Below are positions 27,826-35,246 of a stretch of 57,647 nucleotides of DNA, piece after piece. The DNA comes from Alteromonadaceae bacterium (GTDB lineage: Bacteria; Pseudomonadota; Gammaproteobacteria; Enterobacterales; Alteromonadaceae): positions 1 through 57,647 of the forward strand of contig JABXHM010000065.1 of NCBI GenBank assembly GCA_013373625.1, in the 5' to 3' direction. The position numbers and the translations under genes were made by a program. Positions within the stretch are counted from its first letter, which is position 1, and every line of letters begins with the position of its first letter. The notes below the pieces were generated by a model. It made no database searches. It saw only the letters and a program-made list of their open reading frames with translations, and was not told the DNA's origin.

Positions 27826-28642
27826 ACGGCATCTCTGTTGTATAGTCTTTAAAATCCGGTACAACGGCGGTACCAGTGGAAAAGGGATTTGCCTGATTAA
27901 GGCATTGCACTGCAATGTGTCGCCGACGCATGGTGGCAATATCCGTTTCTACGGCAGTGACCTGCTTGTAATCGTGTTCAAAATCAAGCCAGAAATAATG
28001 TCGGTTGCGCGGATCCGTGCGTTTATCTACCAACACGTTTCGAATACTTCCTTCGCTGCCTTCACACCAACTAATCCCCTCAACCTCATGCGCGGGCACC
28101 GCCGGAAAATTCACGTTAATACAGGGCGTTTTTTGCCACTGACAACCTAATAACTGATGCACAATTGGAGCGGTAAAGGCGACGCCGTTATCCCAGTAAA
28201 TTTGCTCGGGATGCTTAAAGGCCTGGCTTAGCCCAATGGCGGGCACACCAAACTGGGCTGCCACTTTCGCCGCGCCCAGAGTACCGGAAAAATTCACCGC
28301 ATCGCCCACATTCGCGCCGCGGTTAATGCCGCTAAGTACCAGGTCAACCGGCCCCGCCACAATGTCTTTTAAGCCCACCAGCACACAGTCGGCCGGCGTG
28401 CCGTTTACCCCGAAACGGTGTTTATCATAGGCCTGTACGCGCAGCGGTGTATGCAGTGTTAACGACTGTGCCTGCCCGGAGCAGTCCTGTTCTGGCGCCA
28501 CAAGGTAAACGTCATCAGCAAGCCGCCAGGCCAGCTCATACAGTTTATTGATGCCTATTGCATGAATACCGTCATCGTTGGTAATCAGTATGCGCCGGCA
28601 GGGCTTTTGCCCGGCGTTGGTAGCGCCTGCCTGTGAACTCAT
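27818..28642 (-). CDS. surE: SurE-family 5'/3'-nucleotidase
   Basis: Metal-dependent phosphatase acting on nucleoside 5'- and 3'-monophosphates. The 274 residues show ILITNDDGIHAIGI (metal-binding DD), VAPEQDCSGQAQSLTLHTPL, VNGTPADCVLVGL and LVLSGINRGANVGDAVNFSG, which are the hallmark blocks. Unlike the usual housekeeping surE (next to pcm and nlpD), it sits inside a phenylpropanoid operon: its start overlaps the SDR stop by 4 bp and its stop overlaps the CoA-synthetase start by 8 bp. It is thus translationally coupled on both sides. A role with AMP or CoA-derived nucleotides is inference. Confidence 0.92.
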   Translation of the reverse strand: MSSQAGATNAGQKPCRRILITNDDGIHAIGINKLYELAWRLADDVYLVAPEQDCSGQAQSLTLHTPLRVQAYDKHRFGVNGTPADCVLVGLKDIVAGPVDLVLSGINRGANVGDAVNFSGTLGAAKVAAQFGVPAIGLSQAFKHPEQIYWDNGVAFTAPIVHQLLGCQWQKTPCINVNFPAVPAHEVEGISWCEGSEGSIRNVLVDKRTDPRNRHYFWLDFEHDYKQVTAVETDIATMRRRHIAVQCLNQANPFSTGTAVVPDFKDYTTEMPYD

Positions 28643-29430
28643 ACTTTCATGCCCGGCATATTGAGTGACGCACTGTTACCACCGTCAACGGCGAGCGCCT
28701 GACCGGTGATATAGCTGGCGTCGTCGCTGGCTAAAAAGGCAATGGCCGCCGCGACTTCATGGGGTTGACCGGCACGCTTTAACTCACAACGTTCACCCAG
28801 TCGATGTTCAACGCCCTTTTCTCTGGCAATAACAAAAAACGGCGAGGTCATGCCGGTTTCAATTAACCCCGGGCAGACGGCATTCACGCGAATGTGTTTA
28901 CTGGCCAAATCACAGGCTGCGGTTTGGGTAAAATTGATCACCGCTGCCTTTGATGCACTGTAAGCATTGCCACCAGCACCAGAGCGTAAGCCCGCGACCG
29001 ACGCGGTATTCACGATTGCGCCACCGCCGTCCTGCTGACTCATAATGCGGGCAACCTGCGAAGTCAGCGCGACGCAGCCATACACGTTAACAGCCATCAC
29101 CCGCTGCCATTCGCTTAAATCCTGCTCATCGGCTAACTTGCGGCTACAGGCAATCCCCGCATTGTTGCAGAGCACATCAATGCGGCCGAAGGTATCAAAG
29201 GTCGCTTCTACGGCGTCAGTCACCGCCGCTTCATCGGCAATATCAATCACCTTGCTGATGATTTTCGCGTTGGTTGGCAAACCATCAACAACGGCCTTCA
29301 AGCCTTCTGCGTTCTTGTCGAGCAAGACTAATCCGGCAATCTCTTCAGCACACAGACGCTCTGCGATAGCAGCACCGATGCCACTGCCTGCACCCGAGAT
29401 AATTGCCACTTTATTGCTAAATCGCCCCAT
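28639..29430 (-). CDS. short-chain dehydrogenase/reductase
   Basis: NAD(P)-dependent oxidoreductase of 263 residues, with cofactor motif GAGSGIGAAI, NNAGIA, catalytic Ser region and YSASKAAV. The C-terminus is FabG-like (ITGQALAVDGGNSASLNMPG). The start at 29430 is preferred because the fold begins there (MGRFSNKVAIISGAG) with AAAGG close upstream; the longer form adds 34 residues of poor coding quality. It is the first gene of the minus operon SDR-surE-fcs-ALDH-thioesterase. It probably oxidises a 3-hydroxyacyl-CoA or a related alcohol intermediate of the side chain. Confidence 0.9.
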   Translation of the reverse strand: MGRFSNKVAIISGAGSGIGAAIAERLCAEEIAGLVLLDKNAEGLKAVVDGLPTNAKIISKVIDIADEAAVTDAVEATFDTFGRIDVLCNNAGIACSRKLADEQDLSEWQRVMAVNVYGCVALTSQVARIMSQQDGGGAIVNTASVAGLRSGAGGNAYSASKAAVINFTQTAACDLASKHIRVNAVCPGLIETGMTSPFFVIAREKGVEHRLGERCELKRAGQPHEVAAAIAFLASDDASYITGQALAVDGGNSASLNMPGMKV

Positions 29431-29479
29431 ACCTTTAATGCCCTGTGTGTCTATTTTGTTAATTTTGAAAAATGCATCG

Positions 29480-29508
29480 TTGCACAATGTAAATGATTTG
29501 TTTATTCT
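29480..29508 (+). promoter_or_regulatory. candidate sigma70 promoter for the MaoC operon
   Basis: TTGCAC (29480-29485), a 17-bp spacer and TATTCT (29503-29508) lie 34 bp before the MaoC start, in the 112-bp gap between the two divergent phenylpropanoid operons. Confidence 0.4.
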
Positions 29509-29542
29509 GCTATACGAAACTGGATACCGCAAGTGAAAATAA

Positions 29543-29995
29543 ATGAATATTATTGAATCCGTCGATTTACTGCCTGATTACCGTGGCAAACTACTTGGCA
29601 CCAGTGAGAAGCAAAGTATTGAACAAAGCCAGATCACAGCCTTTGCCAAAGTGACCGCGGACTTACAGGGGATCCATCTGAATGCCGATGATGCGCGTGC
29701 CGCCGGATTCGACAAACCCATTGCTCACGGCTACCTGCTGTTATCACTGTTACCCAGCCTTGCTCAGCAGGCTTACAGTGTTAAGGGTGTATCCAGCAAA
29801 ATTAACTACGGGCTTGATCATTGCCGTTTCATCAGCCCGGTCATGGCAGGTGCCACAGTGCAGGCACAATTTACCCTGCACGATATAATTACTAAGCCTC
29901 AGGGCATCCAGCTAATAGTCGATGCCGTGTTAAACATTCATCAACAAAGTAAACCAGCACTGGTTGCACGCACGCTGGCACTGTTGATCCCATAA
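29543..29995 (+). CDS. MaoC-like (R)-specific enoyl-CoA hydratase
   Basis: Hotdog-fold hydratase of 150 residues. The hydratase motif is present in the stretch ADLQGIHLNADDARAAGF, where the Asp and His are the expected catalytic pair, followed by KPIAHGYLLLSLLPSL. It would hydrate an enoyl-CoA, for example coumaroyl- or feruloyl-CoA, to the 3-hydroxyacyl-CoA. It opens a plus-strand operon divergent from the fcs operon and is followed after 9 bp by an SDR gene. This fits a beta-oxidative side-chain route. Confidence 0.86.
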   Translation: MNIIESVDLLPDYRGKLLGTSEKQSIEQSQITAFAKVTADLQGIHLNADDARAAGFDKPIAHGYLLLSLLPSLAQQAYSVKGVSSKINYGLDHCRFISPVMAGATVQAQFTLHDIITKPQGIQLIVDAVLNIHQQSKPALVARTLALLIP

Positions 29996-30004
29996 GGAAT
30001 TATT

Positions 30005-30769
30005 ATGCAAACGCTATTTTCGCTTGCCGGTAAAGTGGCACTTATCACAGGTTCGACCAAAGGTATTGGTCTGAGTATTGCCGAGCACTATGCGCAGGCA
30101 GGTGCCAGGGTGGTTATTTCAAGCCGCAAAGCGGAGGTGTGTGAGCAGGTTGCCGAATCACTGATTGCCAGAGGGTATGAAGCCATTGCCATTCCTTGTC
30201 ATATTGGCGACAAAAAACAGCTTGAAGCATTGGTTGAGCGGACGCTGAGCACCTGGGGGCAAATTGATATACTGGTGTGTAACGCAGCCACCAACCCGGT
30301 TTACGGCCCCCTCTCTGAGTTGTCTGATGATGCGTGGGATAAAATCATGGACACCAATGTAAAAAGCACATTCTGGTTGTGCAACATGGTATTGCCGCAA
30401 ATGGCCGCGATTGGCGGTGGTTCGGTCATTTTGTTATCCAGCATTGCGGCGATCAAAGGTAATGACAAAATTGGCTGTTATGGCATGTCAAAGGCCGCAG
30501 AGGCGGCGCTGACGCGCAATCTGGCGGTTGAGTGGGGACCTAAAAATGTGCGGGTGAATGCCATAGCCCCCGGCATCGTGGTGACCGACTTTGCCAGAGC
30601 GCTGGTTGAAGATCCCAAACGCAAAGCCATGGTAGAGAATCAAACGCCACTGCGCCGCCTGGGCCAACCCCAGGATATTGCCGGTATTGCGCAGTTCCTG
30701 GCCTGTGACGCATCGGCCTATATGACCGGTCAGCTTTTGGTTGCCGACGGCGGCACAACGATTAGTTAG
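30005..30769 (+). CDS. short-chain dehydrogenase/reductase
   Basis: A 254-residue SDR with TGSTKGIGLSIAE (cofactor), CNAATNP, catalytic Ser in ILLSSIAAIKG and YGMSKAAEAAL (Tyr-Lys). The ending MTGQLLVADGGTTIS is FabG-like. Its place between a MaoC hydratase and an aminoglycoside-phosphotransferase-fold protein, as in many fatty-acyl or aromatic acyl-CoA operons, suggests oxidation of a 3-hydroxyacyl-CoA. It differs clearly in sequence from the SDR at 28639, so the two are not a recent duplication. Confidence 0.9.
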   Translation: MQTLFSLAGKVALITGSTKGIGLSIAEHYAQAGARVVISSRKAEVCEQVAESLIARGYEAIAIPCHIGDKKQLEALVERTLSTWGQIDILVCNAATNPVYGPLSELSDDAWDKIMDTNVKSTFWLCNMVLPQMAAIGGGSVILLSSIAAIKGNDKIGCYGMSKAAEAALTRNLAVEWGPKNVRVNAIAPGIVVTDFARALVEDPKRKAMVENQTPLRRLGQPQDIAGIAQFLACDASAYMTGQLLVADGGTTIS

Positions 30770-30777
30770 GAGTTAAC

Positions 30778-31845
30778 GTGACGAATCATCAGGCAACCCT
30801 GGTAGACGTACTACCGGCGCATAATTTTGATCAGGCAGCGCTACAAGCCTACCTGGAAACCCAACTTGGCAGTCAGTTCAGTCACTTTTCGGTGTTACAG
30901 TTTCAGGGGGGGCAGTCTAATCCGACGTTTAAAATCAGCGCCGACGAACATTTATGGGTATTACGTAAAAAGCCGGCGGGTAAATTGCTGCCTTCGGCGC
31001 ATATGATCAACCGTGAATACCGCGTTATGGATGCATTGAAAGACACTGCGGTACCTGTCCCTGAAATGATTTGCTACTGTGAGGATGCGGCCGTTATCGG
31101 TACCGAATTCTATGTTATGCAGTATATTCCCGGTATGTTGGTTGAACATCCCGCCTGCGATGGCCTGTCGGTGGCAGCGACCAAAACAATGTACCAGAGT
31201 ATGGCCACTACCCTTGCCCATTTGCACGGTGTCGATTTAGCCTCAGTGGGCTTACAGGATTATGCGCGCGGTGGTGATTACTACGCCCGTCAGATCAAGC
31301 GCTGGAGCGAACAATACCGAAAAACCTGTGAGCCGCCTGCAGGCGGTGAAGAAGGCGCAGAGGCCATGCGTTTTTTAATGGCGTATCTGCCCGATAACAT
31401 TCCCGATGACTCAGCCACCTGTTTGGTGCATGGTGACTACCGCATTGGTAACTTATTGTTTGATGAAAGTCGCAATGAAGTGTCAGCGGTGCTCGACTGG
31501 GAACTCTCCACACTGGGCCACCCGCTGGCGGATTTAGCCTACTGCTGTATCCCCTATCACCTGCCAGCCAATGACAGCGGCACCAAAGGCATCGTCGGCC
31601 TGGATCTAGCCGCCCGGGGCATTCCGTCTGAACAGGCCTTTATTGACGCCTATTGTCAGGCCAGCGGCCGCGACGGCATTGAACAATGGCCTTTTTACGT
31701 GGGGTTTTCGATGTTTCGACTGGCGGCCATCTTACAAGGTGTGTATGCCCGCGCCATTGCCGGTAATGCCAGTTCGGCCAATGCCTTAAATGTGGGCGCG
31801 CGCGCTGGCGTACTGGCCACCACAGCTAAAGCATTACTCGATTAG
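30778..31845 (+). CDS. APH-fold phosphotransferase, ACAD10/11 kinase-like
   Basis: Cytosolic protein of 355 residues with an aminoglycoside-phosphotransferase kinase fold: FQGGQSNPTFKI (glycine-rich start), WVLRKKPAGKLLPSAH (Lys), catalytic loop LVHGDYRIGNLLFD and metal-binding Asp in VLDWELSTLGHPLADLAY. This matches the family found as the N-terminal half of ACAD10/ACAD11 and beside bacterial acyl-CoA genes, where hydroxyacyl substrates are thought to be phosphorylated. The start is GTG with GGAG 5 bp upstream. It is the third gene of the MaoC-SDR operon. Antibiotic modification is unlikely from context. Confidence 0.88.
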   Translation: MTNHQATLVDVLPAHNFDQAALQAYLETQLGSQFSHFSVLQFQGGQSNPTFKISADEHLWVLRKKPAGKLLPSAHMINREYRVMDALKDTAVPVPEMICYCEDAAVIGTEFYVMQYIPGMLVEHPACDGLSVAATKTMYQSMATTLAHLHGVDLASVGLQDYARGGDYYARQIKRWSEQYRKTCEPPAGGEEGAEAMRFLMAYLPDNIPDDSATCLVHGDYRIGNLLFDESRNEVSAVLDWELSTLGHPLADLAYCCIPYHLPANDSGTKGIVGLDLAARGIPSEQAFIDAYCQASGRDGIEQWPFYVGFSMFRLAAILQGVYARAIAGNASSANALNVGARAGVLATTAKALLD

Positions 31846-31929
31846 CACCACACTATCGGGCTACACCCAGCGTACGCAGGTAAAGCCCGGTGACCGGCAG
31901 ACATAGCCTGCGCCGATGTTGCCGGAAGG

Positions 31930-32286
31930 TTACGATGCCTGCTGATGAATACTGGCCAGCAGGCGAATTTCCTTACTCAGCTGGATACGATTTGTTTGCT
32001 GATACACCCACAACTTGGTGGCAATTTGAGCCTGTAAACTCACGATCAGGCAGACCCCCCAAAAGACCTGATCTGCCGCAGCTGCGGTAAAAAAACGATA
32101 GGCGCAGAATATCAGCAACACCGACAGCAGGGCAGCCAGCACATAGCCCATTTTCATTAATCCATTATTGGCGTTGCTAAACCCGGCCTTAAGATAGCCG
32201 CTCAGGGTGTTGCTATTTTGGATTAGCGCGTCTAATTCACGGGTTTGCGCTGCTAAATCCTGCTTAATTTGTTGTTCAGTCTTCAT
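31930..32286 (-). CDS. small membrane protein coupled to the ECF sigma factor
   Basis: I do not recognise a named family. The 118 residues have an N-terminal amphipathic, Gln-rich helix (KTEQQIKQDLAAQTRELDAL) and two membrane segments (VLAALLSVLLIFCAYRFF and, after AAAADQ, VFWGVCLIVSLQAQIA). The start at 32286 overlaps the end of the sigma-factor gene. That coupling is typical of anti-sigma factors, and a membrane-bound regulator of the sigma factor is a reasonable guess, though no zinc-binding HXXXCXXC motif is seen. Confidence 0.65.
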   Translation of the reverse strand: MKTEQQIKQDLAAQTRELDALIQNSNTLSGYLKAGFSNANNGLMKMGYVLAALLSVLLIFCAYRFFTAAAADQVFWGVCLIVSLQAQIATKLWVYQQTNRIQLSKEIRLLASIHQQAS

Positions 32287-32824
32287 GATTATCTTCCTCA
32301 TAAACAGTATTGCGAAGTGCATCTCTGGCCCGCGACAAGCGGGACTTCACAGTGCCCTCAGGAATATCCAGTGCCAGCGCGGTTTCTATCACCGACAAGC
32401 CGTTCAAATAATGAAGCTCTACCACCTCGCGCTCGCTTTCCGCCAGGGATGCCAGCACAGGTACCAGGCTAATCGGGTCAAACAAACAGGCTGCCTGGTC
32501 CGTATCGGCGTGTGATAACGATTCGGATAACTCAGGCCGGGTTTGTTTGAGCCAGTCGAGTATCTCCCAGCGCAGCGCCCTGAACAGCCAGCTTCGAAAC
32601 AACGCCGGATTTTGTAACCGCGTAATACGCCTGGCAGCCTTCAGCCATACATTCTGCACAAGATCTTCACTGATCATCGCATCTTTAAGACGCAATACGG
32701 CGAATCGCTTCATCGGCACAAAATAGGCGTTGTAGAGCATATTAATTGCCTCGTCATCACCGCCTTGTGCCTGCACTACCAACAGGGCCGTTGCCGCTGC
32801 GCTGAGTCCATTATGCTCATTCAT
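32276..32824 (-). CDS. ECF-type RNA polymerase sigma factor
   Basis: Sigma factor of 182 residues. Region 2 covers about residues 25-90 (AYFVPMKRFAVLRLKDAMIS, DLVQNVWLKAARRI, FRSWLFRALRWEILDWLK). Region 4 covers about residues 125-175 (LAESEREVVELHYLNGLSVI, IPEGTVKSRLSRARDALR). Regions 1 and 3 are absent, as in all group 4 sigma factors. The downstream gene for a small membrane protein overlaps it. The divergent gene at 33136 encodes a ChrR-like double cupin, a family that often works as, or beside, the anti-sigma factor of ECF systems. Confidence 0.92.
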   Translation of the reverse strand: MNEHNGLSAAATALLVVQAQGGDDEAINMLYNAYFVPMKRFAVLRLKDAMISEDLVQNVWLKAARRITRLQNPALFRSWLFRALRWEILDWLKQTRPELSESLSHADTDQAACLFDPISLVPVLASLAESEREVVELHYLNGLSVIETALALDIPEGTVKSRLSRARDALRNTVYEEDNHED

Positions 32825-33135
32825 AGGTATTTAATAACCTGCCTTAATAAGAATATAATTAACCGCAGTAACGCGCGTAAAGATAACAATACCTTTGTCC
32901 TGGCCATGCACTTTTCCTCACCCCTTCATTCAGCACGTGCGCCTGTGAAATAATACCGCGCTCTGTACCGGTCTATACTGTAAAGACGATGCAACCTGAC
33001 CGCAGGTTCGTTGTGATCAAATTTTTTTGTAGCGTGACTATTTTGTGATTGCGTTCGCGCACTGTTGTTGTGGCCTTTTTTGTCGTTTTTACGTAATAAC
33101 CCGCACAGACGTAATCAGGCTATTAGGTAAATACA
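32825..33135. other. divergent intergenic region, sigma factor / cupin
   Basis: About 310 bp that must contain the promoters of both divergent genes. I see no repeat or strong operator. A TGATC at 33014-33018, in front of the cupin gene, recalls the -35 element of ChrR-linked ECF promoters, but no matching -10 at the right spacing is seen. Confidence 0.35.
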
Positions 33136-33822
33136 ATGCAAGTAAACAGCGATTTTTCGCAGCGCGTAGTGGTGCTCCCCGAAGATTATCACTATATCCC
33201 GTCACCGCTTAATGGCGTCAGCCGTATGATGCTTGACCGCGCCGGAGAAGAAGTCGCCCGCGCTACCAGTATTGTGCACTACGACGCCAGTGCAGGTTAC
33301 AGTGCCCACACCCACGAAGGAGGTGAAGAAATTTTTGTGCTGACCGGTACCTTTAGTGATGAGCATGGCGATTATCCTGCGGGCAGCTATTTACGCAACC
33401 CACCAGGCAGCTCGCATACACCATTTTCCACCAATGGCTGTACCATTTTAGTTAAGTTGTGGCAATTTGCCGGTGATGACAACCAGCAGCTTGCGATAGA
33501 TACCACCCGTGGAACCTGGTTACCTGGCCAGGTAGACGGACTGCACGTGCTGCCGCTACATGAGCATAATGGTGTCAACACAGCATTGGTTCGCTGGGCG
33601 CCGGATACCCGTTTTGGCGGGCACGTGCATCCCGGTGGCGAAGAAATTCTGGTACTCGAGGGCGTGTTTAACGATGAGCACGGCAGTTATCCGGCAGGGA
33701 GTTGGTTGCGCAACCCTCGCTATAGCAAGCATACACCGTACACCGGCTCCGAAGGTGCACTGATTTACGTAAAGGTGGGCCACATGGGCGCTAACTTACT
33801 TGGTGATCGGTTTATCACCTGA
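33136..33822 (+). CDS. tandem ChrR-like cupin protein
   Basis: Cytosolic protein of 228 residues made of two homologous cupin domains. Domain 1 has YSAHTHEGGEEIFVLTGTF and domain 2 GGHVHPGGEEILVLEGVF; each is followed by DEHG.YPAG and a second histidine (SSHTPFS, SKHTPYT). The motif HxHxGGEE is the metal-binding set of ChrR/cupin_7 proteins. There is no N-terminal anti-sigma zinc domain, so it is not a full ChrR. It is divergent from the ECF sigma factor. It might sense an oxidant or act as an enzyme; neither can be decided here. Confidence 0.85.
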   Translation: MQVNSDFSQRVVVLPEDYHYIPSPLNGVSRMMLDRAGEEVARATSIVHYDASAGYSAHTHEGGEEIFVLTGTFSDEHGDYPAGSYLRNPPGSSHTPFSTNGCTILVKLWQFAGDDNQQLAIDTTRGTWLPGQVDGLHVLPLHEHNGVNTALVRWAPDTRFGGHVHPGGEEILVLEGVFNDEHGSYPAGSWLRNPRYSKHTPYTGSEGALIYVKVGHMGANLLGDRFIT

Positions 33823-34014
33823 GCAACTCGATATTGCTTTGCAGCAATACTGGCTAGCTGTATACCAGATTGATGCATGGGATGATGCGCAGAGCCACAC
33901 CGGTAGAAAGAGTAAATAACGAAACAATTTCCGCACTTTTAATTAGTATTTAATATCAATATACAATTTATTGTTAACTGCTGTACAAAATAATAGCACT
34001 TGGGAGGACATCAG

Positions 34015-34087
34015 CTATCGATAAAGCGGCTAATAGTATACTTTATGATATGATGCTTGCCGCAAAAAACGGTGAAATCATCGATAG
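34015..34087. repeat. left hairpin of a structured non-coding element
   Basis: CTATCGAT (34015-34022) pairs with ATCGATAG (34080-34087), and inside it GCGGC (34026-34030) pairs with GCCGC (34059-34063). It directly abuts the larger nested inverted repeat that begins at 34087, so both probably form one folded element. Confidence 0.6.
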
Positions 34088-34363
34088 GGGCTATTGCTCT
34101 TTGCTGTGTATTTTTACAGCAGTCCGTAGCCGGCTAGTGTGCGCCATTTAAGCAAGGCAGGTGTTTGCAGGTCTAGTGACCTAAATAAAAAACACCTAAC
34201 GCCGTATCAATGGCACACAAGCGCTGCCCGAAGGGGTCGTCATAGAAGCATTTTAATCTTTGTCACAGACCATTGACTTAGAACCACTAGGACTGCAGGC
34301 CTGTTTCGCGATTAAAATGCTTCTGTATAGACCAAAATTTGCACGGCAAAGAGCAACAGCCCC
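34087..34363. repeat. nested inverted-repeat element, candidate structured RNA or MITE
   Basis: No protein is encoded. Outer arms 34087-34108 and 34342-34363 pair over 22 positions (20 Watson-Crick, one G-U and one mismatch as plus-strand RNA). Inside are two branches. Branch A has TGTGCGCCATT (34138-34148) against AATGGCACACA (34209-34219), then AGGTGTTT (34159-34166) against AAACACCT (34190-34197), then AGGTC-TAGT-GACCT at 34169-34182. Branch B has a perfect 15-bp stem, 34244-34258 with 34310-34324 (AGAAGCATTTTAATC). The total is about 280 bp, ending 47 bp before the GntR start. It could be a long 5' leader RNA, an independent ncRNA or a small mobile element. Confidence 0.6.
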
Positions 34364-34410
34364 AAAAATAATAACGAAATACCAAACTTCTATTTAGGAG
34401 TCATTTATAA

Positions 34411-35055
34411 ATGTCAATTGTGGTTAAAACATTGTCGGAACAAGCTTATGAAATTATTCGTGAGCGTATCCTTGCCAACGATATGTTCCCGGCAAAACCA
34501 ATACGTCAGGACGCGCTCTCTCAGGATCTGGGAGTGAGCAAAATTCCATTGCGCGAGGCCCTTACACGGCTAGAGCAAGATGGGTTGTTAGTGTCACACC
34601 CTAACCGGGGGTTTATTGTCAGACCAATAAGTCTGGCTGAAGCGGAGGACGTATTTCAGTTACGCACAACGCTTGAACCTGAAGCCGCCGCACAGGGCTG
34701 CAAGAAGGCAACAGATGCCGACAGAGCTAAACTTACGGAAATATTCCAACGTTTGCAAAGTCTGGCTTACGATATTACCCCTGAAGCAGTGACCGTGAAT
34801 CGAGAGTTTCATTTAGCATTGTCAGCCCCGGCCGGACGCAACATCACACAGGAGCTACTGTTTAAGGTTCACTTGTTGTCTGAGCGTTATGTCAGACGAC
34901 ACCTTGAGCCACCTGATCGTGAAGCCGATGCGTTTCGGGAGCACGAAGAAATTTATAACGCATGGATGAACAAAGAGCCTAAAAAGGTGAAAAAGCTGCT
35001 GAAAGAACATACTCACAGTACGTTACTGGATTTACGCGGCGAGTTGTTTGAATAG
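34411..35055 (+). CDS. GntR-family regulator, FadR/FCD subfamily
   Basis: Transcriptional regulator of 214 residues. The N-terminal winged helix (YEIIRERILANDMFPAKPIR, VSKIPLREALTRLEQDGLLV) is followed by the FCD ligand domain (EDVFQLRTTLEPEAA, NREFHLALSAPAGR, LSERYVRRH, EHEEIYNAWM), whose conserved Asp/His positions normally bind a metal and a carboxylate. A good ribosome site AGGAG lies 10 bp before the ATG. Its own leader carries the structured element at 34015-34363. The target genes are not evident. Confidence 0.93.
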   Translation: MSIVVKTLSEQAYEIIRERILANDMFPAKPIRQDALSQDLGVSKIPLREALTRLEQDGLLVSHPNRGFIVRPISLAEAEDVFQLRTTLEPEAAAQGCKKATDADRAKLTEIFQRLQSLAYDITPEAVTVNREFHLALSAPAGRNITQELLFKVHLLSERYVRRHLEPPDREADAFREHEEIYNAWMNKEPKKVKKLLKEHTHSTLLDLRGELFE

Positions 35056-35075
35056 ACACGATTCATGTGTTGATT

Positions 35076-35109
35076 AACAAAGGCGGCGATGCCGCCTTGT
35101 TTATTTTTG
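35076..35109 (+). terminator. intrinsic terminator of the GntR gene
   Basis: AAGGCGGC (35080-35087), loop GAT, GCCGCCTT (35091-35098), followed by GTTTATTTTT. It lies 25 bp after the GntR stop. Confidence 0.85.
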
Positions 35110-35246
35110 ACCTTTCGCGCCTCGCCAATGTGCAAAAGCGTGCATAACCCTCAATCAGACAAGCAAAAACACCGTTAACTGTCGACACGATTGCCGTTAT
35201 ACTCATTCGCAAAATAACGAATAAAACGTATCCCGGAGCTTTCTTC

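Noticed and set aside
34190..34240. ACCTAAC followed by inverted repeats, recalling an integron attC site
   Set aside because: There is no matching GTTRRRY end at the right distance, no integrase and no cassette genes; the pairing pattern extends over 280 bp instead.
34087..34363. tmRNA, because it starts GGGGCTATTG and is closed by a long end-to-end stem
   Set aside because: No CCA-type 3' end, no tRNA-Ala-like T arm and no tag reading frame were found.
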